From positions 24,381,101-24,445,100 of the forward strand of contig CM033396.1 of the NCBI GenBank assembly GCA_019426215.1: 64,000 bases of DNA, written 5' to 3'. The notes beneath the pieces were generated by a model. The model saw only the letters and a list, made by a program, of their open reading frames with translations, searched no databases and was not told the DNA's origin. The first letter of the stretch is position 1. Every line of letters begins with the position of its first letter. The DNA comes from Buddleja alternifolia (taxonomy: Eukaryota; Streptophyta; Magnoliopsida; Lamiales; Scrophulariaceae). The translations under genes and the position numbers were made by a program. Shown piece by piece: positions 22,701 to 35,500 of the stretch.

Positions 22701-24052
22701 GCCACAACTTCTGTCAACTCAACATCCAGGTGGACGTTTGTTGACGCTTCAGTAGCAGCTGGAACTAAAGCTGTAACATACGAACTATCCTCTATAAGAG
22801 CAGGATCTTCTATAGATGTAGGAATAGGAATGCTGTGGGAAGAAATAAACTTACCATGAGAACGTGTCTCAACAGCAACACTTTGAGCGCTTGGCTCAAC
22901 AGCAACTTGAGCGCTTGGCTCAACAGTCTCAGGCTCTTCAGGAACAGGAGCAGCTCGACGCTTGCTTGTCCTGGAACGCTTGAAGATTTTCTTCACGTTG
23001 ACTCCTTCAACGAGTTTGAGCGCTTGAGCGGGAGGAGCAGCAGCTGGTTCATCGAATTCAATTTGTTTGATGATTCCTTCCAGCTTCCTCCGCTTGAGAG
23101 GTAACTTGTCCTATGCATCCTCATCAGTTTCCTCATCATTCTTCTGAGGAGCAGGAACAACTTGTGCCTTGGGCTTTCTAGGAGCCCTCTTCTTGGTAGC
23201 AGCCGGACGCTTCACGGCTTCCTCTTGAGCAGGACGCTCAGCCTCTTCATCAGACGCTTCACGTACAGTATGACGCTCAGAAAGTGGTTTAGCAGCACCA
23301 CCAACTTTGGGAGGATTGAATAGATTGGTCAGAATCCTTCTTCCCAAAAACTTGGTCTTATTCAACGGGAGACCAGATGAGTAAACACAATCTGATCTGT
23401 ATAGAAGGTCACTCAAAACAAGCCCATATGGTTTATTTAGGGTGTTCAGACAGTCCCTAAACCTTCCGAAGATATACTCACTCCAGTTGATTTGGATAGA
23501 GAGGAGTATCGCTATCATCATCTGAAATTGTGTGGGGTTGACCTTATCAAAAGTGCCCACTCTGCATTCAATAATCTTACTGCAGAAATTAGCCAACAGA
23601 CGGTATTGTGATACCAAATCTTTCTTTTCAAAGTGCTGGGTGTAGGGTACATCATCGTAAGCCCTCATAATCGTCCATGCTTCCTTGATTTGTGCTAGAG
23701 TAATACTATCCAGTGCATTACCCGCATTGGGAAGTTTAAAGTTCTTTGCAATGGATGTAGCAGACAGCATAAATTCCCTAGGTGCCTTCTTCTTGGACAT
23801 AGGGAGAAGGCAAGAGATAGACTTCTTGTCCTCCGAGAGTTTAGCAGTCCTCCAAAAAGTGTTAACCTCAGTCGGAAAGAAATATGAATATTGTGTTAAG
23901 AAATTCTTCAGCCCCGCCTTTGAAACTGTGTCCATCATATCATGTAGGTTGATCTGGGGTTGATCATACAGAAATTTTCAATCGACAATAAGGCCTTCAA
24001 TAACCTTGATGATAGACTCGGCAGAAGTAGACGGAGCTTTCTTTGGTGCCAT
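19784..24052 (-). pseudogene. Element B third ORF (ORF3), degraded
   Basis: It is homologous to the intact ORF3 of element E. The start MAPKK is at 24052. A nonsense codon replaces the Trp after IVD (about 23979). The next readable blocks are 23938-23111, about 23110-21968, 21823-21242, 21255-20770 and 20545-19784, separated by stops and at least one frameshift near 21245. It keeps the amino-terminal module ending GGAAKPLSER, a Lys/Arg-rich stretch (KKRAPRKPKAQ), a second basic cluster (KKIFKRSRTSKRR), a coiled-coil segment and the conserved carboxyl module (RALLEQFDIPLQRAS ... YIGIDPTDWDKHF). No intron corresponds to those of C. No transmembrane segment is evident. Confidence 0.85.
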
Positions 24053-24863
24053 TTTTGAAAGTAGAGTGAATTGAGATTTTCTTTTGTTTTTGAGAGAGAG
24101 AAATCTGCAGAAATCTTTGAGTGAAAGTGAAAGATTTTTCTGCAGAAATTGTGTTTTAAATGACACAGTAAAGAATTTTGAAACTTGTGTTCTCTAGTCT
24201 CTGTAGGATTTAAACACGTGTAAAGACTCTTTAATCTCAATCATAAATTCATTAACTGTGGATGCGAGTTTTGTGTAAGAGAGAAAAGTTACATTTGGTA
24301 ATTCCCATATATAAAGATTTGACATCCGAGTTAAAATTAAAAAAAAAAAACAAAAAACGTTTGGCATTTTCAGGGTGTAGCACACGTGCCTAATGGTACA
24401 CTGACACGTACACAAACACGGGCTATCTCTGAACCGTTCCAGTTTGATGTGATAGAAGCGTGCGAGTAGAGTACAAAATAGACTTTTGAGTCTACCCACT
24501 TCAAAAAGCTTGTAAAATTTATGCATGACTTTAAAAACAAACATTTTATATTAAGTGTTGAATGAAATTGGTTCAACGCTTAACTGATATCACTGGTTGA
24601 TATATCATTAAAAAATTAGACGCTTAGGATTGAAAAAACTTTTTATTTTTGAGCGTCCAATATTTTATGCATAAGTAATACTGAGCGTTGATGATCGTGC
24701 ATCTGAAAATTTTGATCATTGACGCTTGCAGTTATGGTCAAGCACAACTTTAAGGTTTTCCCTAAATTTGATAACTTGTACCAATAAACAAAAACTTCCT
24801 TTAGACATAAATCAAGTGGATTCTCCCTAAATTATATGTCTAATAAAGTATGATGCAAAATGA
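24053..24863 (-). promoter_or_regulatory. Element B pol-ORF3 spacer with candidate ORF3 promoter
   Basis: About 255 nt upstream of the ORF3 start lies CTTTATATATGG (24316-24305, minus), followed about 20 nt later by a pyrimidine-rich stretch (TAACTTTTCTCTCTT). CACGTG palindromes occur at 24215-24220 and 24383-24388. The same TATA block is kept in A (46080-46091). A promoter role is inference. Confidence 0.45.
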
Positions 24864-27800
24864 TTAAGCATTTAACTCAGTCATACCTAATTCACTTCTC
24901 AAAGTGAGGAAACGTTGTTCGTTGAGCGCTTCGGTGAAGATATCTATCTGCCAATTGTTTATCAGTTCCAATAAAGTGCATGGAGATATCTTTCTTTTAA
25001 ATGTGGTCACGAAGAAAATGGTATCTAATGTCAATGTGTTTGGTTCTGGAATGAAGAAAAGGGTTTTGAGTCATGGCTAGAGCACTTTGGTTATCACAAT
25101 GAATGGGGGGGGGGGGTGGACCTAGGATTATTCCATAATCTCTAAGTTGTTGCCTCATCCATAACACTTGTGCACAACAACTTCCTGCAGCTACATACTC
25201 AGCTTCGGCTGTGGAGGTAGCTGTGGATCGTTGTTTCTTACTATGCCATGAAACTAACCTATCACCTAGAAATTGACACGTACCACTAGTACTCTTACGA
25301 TCTATTTTGCAACCTGCAAAATCTGCATCTGAGTAACAAATTAGTTCAAAAGGAGAGTCCCTTGGATACCATAAGCCCACATTTTGTGTGTCTTTCAGGT
25401 ATTTAAGGATCTTCTTGGCAGCAATTAAGTGTGACTCTTTAGGATCAACTTGAAATCGTGCACACATGCATACCGAAAACATAATATCAGGTCTACTAGC
25501 AGTAAGATAAAGAAGTGATCCAATGATACCTCTATAATTAGTGATATCAACTTTGTTTCCACTTTCATCTTTATCTAACTTAAGCGTTTGGCTCATTGGA
25601 ATTTTTGAATATGATGCATTTTCCATACCAAATTTCTTAATCATATCTCTTGTATATTTAGCTTGGTTAATAAATATGCCATTAGGGAGTTGTTTAACTT
25701 GTAATCCTAAGAAAAAGGTTAATTCACCCATCATGCTCATTTCAAATTATTCTTGCATCATTTTCGAAAATTTCTCACACAGACGCTTGTTGGTAGAACC
25801 AAATATAATATCATCAACATAAATTTGGACTAAGAGAATATCTTCGTTATTGGTAATTTTGAATAACGTTGTATCAACGCTGCCTTTTGAAAAGCCTTTA
25901 CTAATAAGAAAGATAAAGAGAGTGTCATACCATGCTCGGGGTGCTTGCTTAAGCCCATAAAGTGCTTTGTTTAGCTTGTAGACCATACCCTTACCATGAT
26001 TGTTGATGAATCCTAGTGGTTGCTCCACATATACTTCTTGTTGGAGTTTACCATTCAGGAAAGCACTCTTCACGTCCATCTGATACACCATGAACTTGTT
26101 GAACGCTGCATACGCTAGAAACATGCGGATTGCTTCAAGATGAGCGACAGGAGCGTATGTCTCATCAAAATCAATACCCTCTTCTTGACATATCCTTGAG
26201 CTACGAGTCTGGCCTTGTTCCTTATCACAATGCCATTCTCATACATCTTGTTTCTATAAACCCATCTAGTCCCAATAACTCCTTGGTGAGTTGGTCTTGG
26301 CACTAGTGTCCAAACCTTATTTCGTTCAAACTGATTAAGCTCTTCTTGCATGGCTTCAATCCAACTTGGATCACTTAGCGCTTCATCCACTTTCTTAGGT
26401 TCCATTTGAGATAAAAAGCTTGCGAACATAGCCTCATTGAACGTAGCGGCTCTAGTCCTAACAGGCGCTTCAATATTTCCAATAAATGCTTAGGTGGATG
26501 ATCACGCAGCCATAGTCTATCTGGTTGGAAAGGGTTAAGAGGTTGAACAGACGCTTGACTATCCTCTTGCGTAGGCGCTTCAAGTTCACAGATCCTTGTT
26601 TGCTCTTGATGATCACTCTCTTCATGATCATTAGCATTTCTTACAATATTGTCCATATTAACCTCACGAGTAATCTTAGGAGGTGGCACTGAGACCTCAT
26701 CATCGTCGTCACTGTCATCGTTAATGGTGATCTTAGACGCTTGATGAAATAGATCTTCAACTCCTACATCATTCACATTAACCTTACTCGGTTCTTAGTT
26801 AGCATCATCAAAAACAACATGAATAGATTCCTCAACCTTCGATTTGATCTTATTTAGGATGCGAAAATTCTTTCCATTCTTGGCGTAGTATAGAAAGATT
26901 CCCTCATCTGCTTTAGGATCAAATGTCTTTAGACTTTGGGATACATTATTATGGATAAAACATTTTGAACTAAAGACGTGAAAATATGAAACATTTGGCT
27001 TACGTCCCTTCCATAGTTCATACGGGGTTTTCCTATGCTGTTTGTTGATCATGCAACCGTTTTGAGTGTAACAGGCAGTGTTGATCGCTTCGGCCCAAAA
27101 CCTAGGAGCAAGCTTGGATTCTGCTAACATTGTCCTAGCGGCTTCCTTGAGCGTTCGGTTCCGGCGCTCAGCAACACCATTTTGTTGGGGAGTTCTGGGA
27201 GCAGAATACTCATGATGTATTCCATTTTCTGCACAAAACTTCTCAACAATCCTGTTAGTAAACTCAGTACCGTGATCGCTTCTTATTCTTGCAACCTTAA
27301 GATTTTTCAATATTTGAAGTTTCCGAATAAGCGTGGTTAACTTGTCACATGTCTCATCTTTGGATGAAAGAAATTCCACCCAAGTAAATCGAGAGAAATC
27401 ATCTACTATCACTAAAGTATACTCTTTACCGCTTATACTGATCGTTTGAATAGGTCCAAACAAATCCATGTGAAGTAGTTCAAGTATTCTAGAGGTAGAT
27501 AGATGAGATTTTCTCTTAAACGATGACTTAACTTGTTTACCCATTTGACAAGCGTCACAAAGGCGATCCTTGCCAATCTACTAAATATACGTTGTTAGTT
27601 CTTTTACCCTTCAATTTAGTAGACTTAGTCCTAGCGTCATTTATATAGCAACAGTCACTTGAGAATATGACTTCAACGCCTTTATCAAAAAATTGACTTA
27701 TGCTTAATAAATTGTGCTTTAGACCCTCAACATAATAAATATCACTTATCATGATGTTCCCCCTATGCACAGTACCTATACCTTTGGTTTTACGGTTTTA

Positions 27801-27940
27801 CCTTTGGAGTTGTCACCAAATACAACCTGAGGACCATTGGCAGCTCGATAGTTGATCAGAAGATCTTTGGAACCAGTCATGTGCCTTGACGATCCACTAT
27901 CGAAGTACCACACAGATGTATCGGCTCTTGCTCTAGGTAC
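24864..27940 (-). pseudogene. pol: Element B pol (PR-INT-RT-RH), deleted and frame-broken
   Basis: It runs from the protease segment ([11 protein letters not shown] near 27895) to RNase H, ending at TAA 24866-24864. Relative to A, 158 nt of the pre-integrase region are missing at about 27580 (the HRKMNH half of the zinc finger), which also shifts the frame. The integrase core is readable at 27544-26795, including NGVAERRNR. The reverse transcriptase is split among 26429-26115, 26124-25747 and 25740-24997 but keeps [11 protein letters not shown]-run near 25107 adds prolines in RNase H. The pol ATG seen in C and E reads TTG here. Confidence 0.9.
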
Positions 27941-27960
27941 CTGCAATCAAAAGGGAAGTT

Positions 27961-28638
27961 CTATTTCTGTTCAGGTACCCATTGTTGCATGGGTCCTTTA
28001 ACATTTGTAACATTGTTAGTTTGAATTAGAACTTTAGGAACCCATATTTGCCTAGTCTTCACTGTAGGAATACTGGCCTTTTTGGGTTTCACAACATGCT
28101 GTGTGTGCGCTTTTTGGGTGTATAATAATATCCTTGATTATAACGGTAGTCATAATCATAGTCATAATCATAATCATCATAGTATCGATAATATGATCTT
28201 GACTGTCTTGGATATTGATGCTGGTATTTCCTTGACGCTGGCTTGGGTTGCACTTTTGGTGCTGGACGCTTAGCGCTTGATTCACAATGGTCAGACTTAT
28301 CTTTAGCTTTTTGAGCGTTTGGATAGACCCGTCTTTGTGAATCATTTGCCTTAGCCTTACCCTTGCCTGAGTTAGCTTTGACTTTCTCATTTGGCCTCTT
28401 ACCATTGTCGCTAGGTTCATTTTGTGTTTGACCTTGTGAACCTTTCTTAACAAAGATAACACCCTTTCTTTTGTTGTTCGCCGTAACATTAAATTTATTA
28501 GGTTGTTTACCGAGTTTATCGCATCCTAAACCGGTCTTTTCACCAAATAATCTAGTTACTTCAGTCACATTATCCGACTTTCTAGAAGCTTTTGATAATG
28601 ATGAGATGAGCTGCTCTGATTTAGCAAGTCTAGCGATC
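27961..28638 (-). pseudogene. gag: Element B gag, 3' portion (split by element C)
   Basis: This carries the carboxyl third of Gag: the end of the coiled-coil region (LIARLAKSEQLISSLSKA), a Lys-rich basic region, and a Tyr/Asp-rich tail. It ends WVP followed by three residues and TAG (27963-27961). The tail changes frame near 28280. The upstream part resumes at 42781 beyond the insertion of C. B-specific duplicated bases aaatt (28639-28643) and aaatc (42781-42785) mark the site. Confidence 0.88.
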
Positions 28639-28643
28639 AAATT

Positions 28644-30171
28644 TGTTAGGAAATTTCATGTTAGATGTTTTGATGATGACAAGATAGGATTTAATGTTAG
28701 ACCCTAAAAATACAATGTAAGTTTTCGTTTTTCATAGATTGATGTATAAGCGTTTGAAAGTTGTAATTTATGTTTTTAAGCTCATAATTTTTATCTTTAT
28801 AGAATTTAGACTAAGTCTTAGTGACTGAATCGCTAGTAGAATTCTAGGTGAGTCTATTAGAGAAGAAGTTAAAGACCAGCGTCTGAAGTCAACCAGAGAT
28901 AAAGATTTTCTTCTTAGCGTCCGTCAAACGCTAAAAGATCTCATTTCAGGGTTTATGGAGCAAGCACTCAAAATTTCTCAAGATGTTAGATTCACCTGAA
29001 ATAAATCCTCAAGTCATGAAGGACTTAAATGCAATCATTCAACGGACATTTATTTCCAACGGGAAATAAATTCAAATGCATTAAATGCTTGATAAGAGCA
29101 TTAAATGTGATAAGCCACTATGACTTGTGGACAAGCCACCTTTTGACCAGACAGTCAGAAATTTCAGAGTTTCAGCTGCTCCCGTCCAATCGGCTTCAGC
29201 GAATTTTCAGGAATGTCAGACTTTAGGTAAACTCACGTGCTGCGTGAAAGGCATGCTCCTACATGTATCCAACGGACAGATCCCAAGAAATTGCCTATAA
29301 ATACCTTACCCCAGCAAACCCTAAATATACAAGAGATATACAAAACACACAAGATACGTACGAAAAAGAGAAGAGAAATTATCGCCAAAAATCTTACGTA
29401 CATTTTCTGGGAAAAAGCTTAGAAACTCCATAGCCAAATCTTTCAAGCTTTTTATCTACATTCCAGACAGTCACAAATATCTCAAACATCTTCCAAAGCA
29501 GAAACCCAAATTCCAACTGAGATATTCCAAGTTGTTTGATCTTTTCAAAAACAAACAAAACCCTAGTGACAAACCTCAACCTTTCATCTGAGTGAGAAAA
29601 ATTGTTGAACCCTTTCAGGCAGTATTTCTGAGTGAGAGAAGCTTGAAGAAGACGATCTTCATTGGTGCTGAAGTCTGTGTTATCAAGGAGCCCAAGATCA
29701 TTTTCACCCTTTACTATCTTGTAGAAGATTCTGTGTGATTCTTTGAAAATCAACCTAGGAAATTCCTCCGAGTGAAAAAGGAGAAGAAGGACGTAGTTGG
29801 GATTACACCACCCAGTGAACCTTATACATCTTGTGTTATTTATCTTTACTGTCTTATTATTATTATTACATCATTTATCTTTGAAAGAGACAAGTTAAAG
29901 TGTAAAACGATTAAATTAACTAAAAGAACGCTAAAACTCATTTCCGCCGTGCTAACCCTGATTAAGCGATCTAAGCGTTGCCCTACTTTGGTAAACTGCT
30001 AAAATCACTAAGTCTAAGTTAACTTTCCTGAAGCGTCTGACCTAAGCGCTCAGTTATCTAAGCGTTCAAACCTTTAAAAGTGATACGAAATTTTTGAAGT
30101 CGAAAAAGATTTCAGTATCTATTCAACCCCCCCCCCTTCTAGACCCTTTCGTATGTCACTTGGGACCACCA
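28644..30171 (+). repeat. 5' LTR of element C
   Basis: 1528 bp from TGTTAGGAAATTTC to GGGACCACCA. TATA box TATAAATA at 29296-29303. It ends with a C-tract (cccccccccc near 30130) and TCTAGACCCTTTCGTATG, shared by all SIRE copies here. The 119-codon minus frame at 29394-29753 recurs in the 3' LTR and is not a gene. Confidence 0.95.
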
Positions 30172-30173
30172 AG

Positions 30174-30187
30174 TGGTATCAGAGCGG
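30174..30187 (+). promoter_or_regulatory. Primer-binding site of element C (initiator Met-tRNA type)
   Basis: TGGTATCAGAGCGG, two bases after the LTR, is the standard plant copia minus-strand priming site complementary to initiator methionine tRNA. Confidence 0.92.
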
Positions 30188-30282
30188 TTGAAGTAGAAAC
30201 GTAAGCGTTTACGAGCGTAATTGCTTGTTTAGATCCATTTTTCTAAGAACCTAATCACTTTTACTTTCTTCTACATCTCATT

Positions 30283-32513
30283 ATGGCTTTTAACAAAATG
30301 CCTAAGTTGGTAGAATAAAATTATGATTCTTGGAAACTTAGAGCATTCACATATTTATGTTCGTGCGATAATGAAATGTGTGATGTGATTACAGATGGCC
30401 CCATTCAGATTATGAAAGTTGTAATTCGAGCCCCTGGAGCGACCGAGGCTACTCCAGATGGTTATGTCGAGAAACCTAAGTTAGAATGGACGCCAGAGGA
30501 TAGAAAAAGAGCTAATTTGGATAATGTTGGATGGAGTGCACTTTACTCAGCGTTAGGAGATAACGATGCATTGTTCAACAAGATCAAGCAACGTAAGACT
30601 TCCAAAGAAATATGGGATAAATTAGCTATAGTATGTGAAGGTTCAACACAAATGAAGGAGAACAAGCTCTCCATAGCCATGCAAAGATTCGAGCATTTCA
30701 AAATGCAGCCCAATGAGACGCTAGAACAATTGGACGCAAGATTCACTTTGCTCATTACCGAGTTAGCGTCATTAGATAAAGAATTGACCTACAAGAAAAT
30801 GGTCAATAAGATTTTCAGAAGTCTTCCAAGTAAATATTTGATCAAGACAGTTGCTATGAGAGAATCAAAGACCTTGGAGATTCTTACTCCAGAACATGTG
30901 TTTTCAGAGTTAAAGGCATTCGAATTCGAGTTAGGTGAAGTCAGCGACACAACAACTTCAGTGACTGAATCAGGAGCATTAATCGCTACCACCAAAAATA
31001 AGGGTAAAGCGGTTAGTGAGGTTAAACCAGTGGAATCAAATGAAGAAAAGGAAATGACCTTATTAGTCAAGAAATTTCTAAGATATGAAAGGAGAAATCC
31101 TATTGGACAAACTTCATTTCAAGCTCCTCCCTCAGCACCAGCGCCTCAGTATCAAGCGCCAGTGTACTCCGCACCTCAACCAGTAGCGCCAGTTCCATAT
31201 CAAGCGCCTCCATTACCTACTCAGAATCTCTCAACGCCAGTTGGATCAAAGCGATTATCCACTGAACAGAAAATGAAAACTAATTTATGTTATAATTGCA
31301 GGAAATCAGGGCACTACCAGGTAAATTGCCCTTATCCAAATGTGTCTAAGCCCACAAGGCAAGACTATGTGGATAGAAACCAATTCAGGAGCAACCTTCG
31401 CCAACAAGGTTTGCTAGCAGAATTCGAACCATTCTTCGCACCTGAAGAGGATTTGGAATCATCAGATGAAAGCAGTGATGATGAGCCTACAAGCGACTCA
31501 GCGTTGATCTGTCTCATGGCAAGAGATGATGAAGTGTTTGATAAATCACTACCAGAGGTAACCAATGAATTATCTCATCCTCTTTCGTATGATGAATTAC
31601 TTGACAAAGTTAATGAATATTATAAAGATTGTCAAGAGGCCGCTAAAATATATCAAAACGATCTCGCTATTATCTCATCACTCACAAGAGATAAAGTAAC
31701 ACTCAAAGCAGAGTCGCAAGTTCAGCAACAATGCATTGAGAGGAACCAATCGCTTGAAAGTGAAATTATTCAATTGAAAAGCGATCTTGATATAATAGTC
31801 AAGAGAGAAGCTGATCTGATCGCTAGACTTGCTAAATCAGAGCAGCTCATCTCATCATTATCAAAAACTTCTAGAAAGTTGGATAATGTGACTGAAGTAA
31901 CTAGATTATTTGGTGAAAAGACCGGTTTAGGATGCAATAAATTCGGTAAACAACCTAATAAATCTAATGTTACGGCAAACAACAAAGGAAAGGGTGTTAC
32001 CTTTGTTAGGGAAAGTTCACAAAGCCAAACGCTAAATGAACCTAGCGACAATGGTACGAGGCCAAATGATAAAGCCAAAGCTGACTCGGGCAAGGGTAAG
32101 GCTAAAGCAAACGATTCACAAAAATGGGTTCATCCAAACACTCAAATAAAGGTAAGCCTGAACACTGTGAATCAAGCGCTAAGTGTCAAGCACCAAAAGT
32201 GCAACCCAAGCCAGTGCCAAGGAAATACCAACGTCAATATCCAAGGCAGTCAAGATCATATTATCAATACTATGATGATTATGATTATGACTATGATTAC
32301 TACAATAATCGAGGATATTACTATACACCCAAAAAGCACATCCAAAAGAAAGTGAACAAAAAGCACACACAACACAATGTGAAACCCAAAAAGGCTAGTA
32401 TTCCTACAATGAAGACTCGGCAGATATGGGTTCCTAAAGTTTTAATTCAGCCTAACATTATTGTTACTAACATTGAAGGACCCGAGAAAACATGGGTACC
32501 TAAGAAGAATTAG
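30283..32513 (+). pseudogene. gag: Element C gag, one early stop and one frameshift
   Basis: The start at 30283 (MAFNKMPKL) aligns with the gag start of E. The twelfth codon is TAA (30316-30318). The frame is then open from there to 32355. It covers the UBN2-type core (ETLEQLDARFTLL), a Pro/Gln/Ala-rich middle with repeated CAAGCGCC words, the CCHC knuckle (CYNCRKSGHYQVNC) and a long coiled coil. Near 32145 a frameshift leads the original frame into a spurious tail. The genuine Tyr/Asp-rich tail (YYDDYDYDYDYYNN) and the end WVPKKN-TAG are in the next frame to 32513. Confidence 0.9.
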
Positions 32514-32524
32514 AACTATCCTTA

Positions 32525-35500
32525 ATGCAGGTACCTAGAGCCAGCGCCGATACTTCAATTTGGTATTTCGATAGCGGGTCATCAAGGCACATGACTGGAT
32601 CAAAATATCTCCTAGTCAACTATCGAGCTACCAACGGTCCTCAAGTTAATTTTCTGTGATAACTCTAAAGGTAAAACCAAAGGTATAGGTATCATGCATA
32701 GGGGGAACATCATGATTAGTGATGTATATTATGTTGAGGGTCTTAAGCATAATTTGTTGAGCATTAGTCAATTTTGTGATAAAGGCTTTGATGTTAAATT
32801 CTCAAGCAACTTTTGCTATGTCAACGACGCTAAGACTAAGTCTATTAAACTAAGAGGAAAAATAACAAACAATGTGTATTTAGTGGATTGGGATTCTACA
32901 TTTGATAACAACCCCACATGCTTTGTTGCTAAAAGTCAAAATGAATTGGGTTGGTTATGGCATAGAAAAATGAATCATCTCAACTTTAAGGCAATCTCTC
33001 AGTTAATATCACTAAATCTAGTAGAGGGATTACCTAAGGGTTCCTTTCAAAAGAATCGTTTATGTGATGCATGTCAAATGGGTAAACAAGATAAATCATC
33101 TTTCAAGAAGAAACCATGTCTATGTACTTTTAGAGTTCTTGAACTATTACTTCTAGATTTGTTTGGTTCTATTCAAATCATGAGTGTTAGTGGTAAAAAG
33201 TACTCGCTAGTAATAGTTGATGACTTCTCTCGCTATACATGGGTAGGATTTCTAGCGACCAAAGATGAAACTAGTGTCAAGCTCACAGCGCTAATTTGTC
33301 AACTGCAAAATTCAAAAGATCTAAACGTGACGAGAATTAGAAGTGATAGAGGAACTGAATTTACTAACCAATTTGTTGAGAAGTTTTGTACAGATTTTGG
33401 AATACTTCATGAGTATTCTGCATGTAGAACACCTCAACAGAACGCTTAAAGAAGCCGCTAGGACGATGCTTGCAAAGTCTAAGCTGCCTCAAAGGTTTTG
33501 GGCCGAAGCCATCAACACCGCTTGCTACACTCAGAACCGGTGTATGATCAACAAGCAACATGAGAAGACTCCATATGAGTTTTGGAAGGGACGTAAGCCT
33601 AACATTTCATATTTTCATGTATTTGGTTCAAAATGTTTCATTTATAATATTGGATCCCACAGCCTAAAGACTTTTGATCTTAAAGCGGATGAGGGAATCT
33701 TTCTTGGCTATGCCAAGAATGGAAAGAGTTTTCGCATCCTAAATAAGATCAAATCGAAGGTTGAAGAATCCATTCATGTTGTGTTTGATGATGCTAACCA
33801 AGAACCAAGTAAGGTTAATCCTGATGATGTAGGAATTGAAGATCTTGCCCAACAAGCGTCACAAATTAATCTTGATGATAATAGTGATAATGAGGATGAT
33901 GAGATCTTTGTGCCTATTCCTAAGGTTACTCGTGAGGTTACAAATGATGATAAAGTCAGAATTGCTGATGATCATGAAGAGAATGATCATCAAGAGCAAA
34001 TTGGAACTGTGAATGATGAAGCGAGTGCGCAAGAGACAAATATAGATCAAGCGATTGATAACCAAGAGTCTCTCAACCCTTTCCAACCAGACTGTAAATA
34101 GCTTAGAGACCATCCACCAGAGCTAATAATTGGAGATATGGAAGCACCTGTTAGAACTAGGTCAGCTACAATTAATGAGGCCATGTTTGCAAGTTTTCTA
34201 TCTCAAATGGAACCAAAGAAAGTGGATGAAGCGCTCAGTGATTCAAGTTGGGTAGAAGCGATGCAAGAAGAGCTTAACCAATTTGAAAGAAGTAAGGTTT
34301 GGACGCTAGTACCAAGGCCAACTCATCAAGGAGTTATTGGGGCTAGATGGGTTTTTAGGAACAAAATGGACGAAGATGGCGTTGTTATAAGAAACAAAGC
34401 TAGATTAATCGCTCAGAGTTATTATCAAGAGGAGGGTATTGATTTTGATGAGACATACGCCCCAGTAGCCCGTCTTGAAGCAATTAGGATGTTCCTAGCA
34501 TTTGTCGCATTCAACAAATTCACAGTGTACCAAATGGACGTAAAGAGTGCATTCTTGAATGGTAAACTCCAAGAAGAAGTCTATGTGGAGCAACCTCCAG
34601 GATTCATCAACAACCATGACAAAAGTATGGTCTACAAACTGGATAAGGCACTCTATGACCTTAAACAAGCACCAAGAGCATGGTATGACACTCTCTCTAT
34701 CTTCCTTATAGGTAAAGGCTTTTCAAAAGGCAGCGTTGACACAACGTTATTTAAAATTACCCATAATGAAGATATTCTCTTAGTCCAAATTTATGTTGAT
34801 GATATTATATTTGGTTCTACAAATAAGCGATTGTGTGAGAAATTTTTGAAAATGATGCAAGATCAATTTGAAATGAGCATGATGGGTGAATTAACTTTCT
34901 TCTTAGGATTACAAGTTAAACAACTCCCTAATGGAATATTTATAAACCAAGTTAAATATACAAAAGATATGATTAAGGAATTTGGTATGGAAAATGCATC
35001 ATCTTCAAAAATTCCAATGAGCCAAACGCTTAAGTTAGATAAAGATGAAAGTGGGAAGAAAATTGATATCTCTAACTATAGAGGTATCATTGGATCACTT
35101 CTTTATCTTACCGCTAGTAGGCCTGATATTATGTTTTCGGTATGCATGTGTGCACGCTTTCAAGCTGATCCTAGAGAATCACACTTAAATGCTGCCAAGA
35201 GAATCCTTAAATACCTAAAAGGTACACAAAGTGTGGGCTTATGGTATCCAAGGGACTCTCCTTTTGAACTAATTGGTTATTCAGACGCAGATTTTGCAGG
35301 ATGCAAAATAGATAGAAAAAGTACTAGTGGTACATGTCAATTTCTAGGTGATAGACTAGTTTCGTGGCATAGTAAGAAACAACAATCCATAGCGACTTCT
35401 ACCGCTGAAGCAGAATATGTAGCCGCTGGGAGTTATTGTGCACAAATCCTTTGGATGAGGCAACAACTTAGAGATTATGGAATAATCTTAGGTCCTACCC

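Noticed and set aside
23685..23963. Plus-strand frames opposite ORF3 of B and E (for example 23685-23963, 56494-56760)
   Set aside because: They mirror conserved minus-strand codons at the same places in both elements and have no independent motif.
29394..29753. 119-codon minus-strand frame in the 5' LTR of C (also 42006-42365 in the 3' LTR)
   Set aside because: It is present twice only because the LTR is duplicated; the equivalent frame is not kept in the LTRs of A, B or E, and it has no domain.
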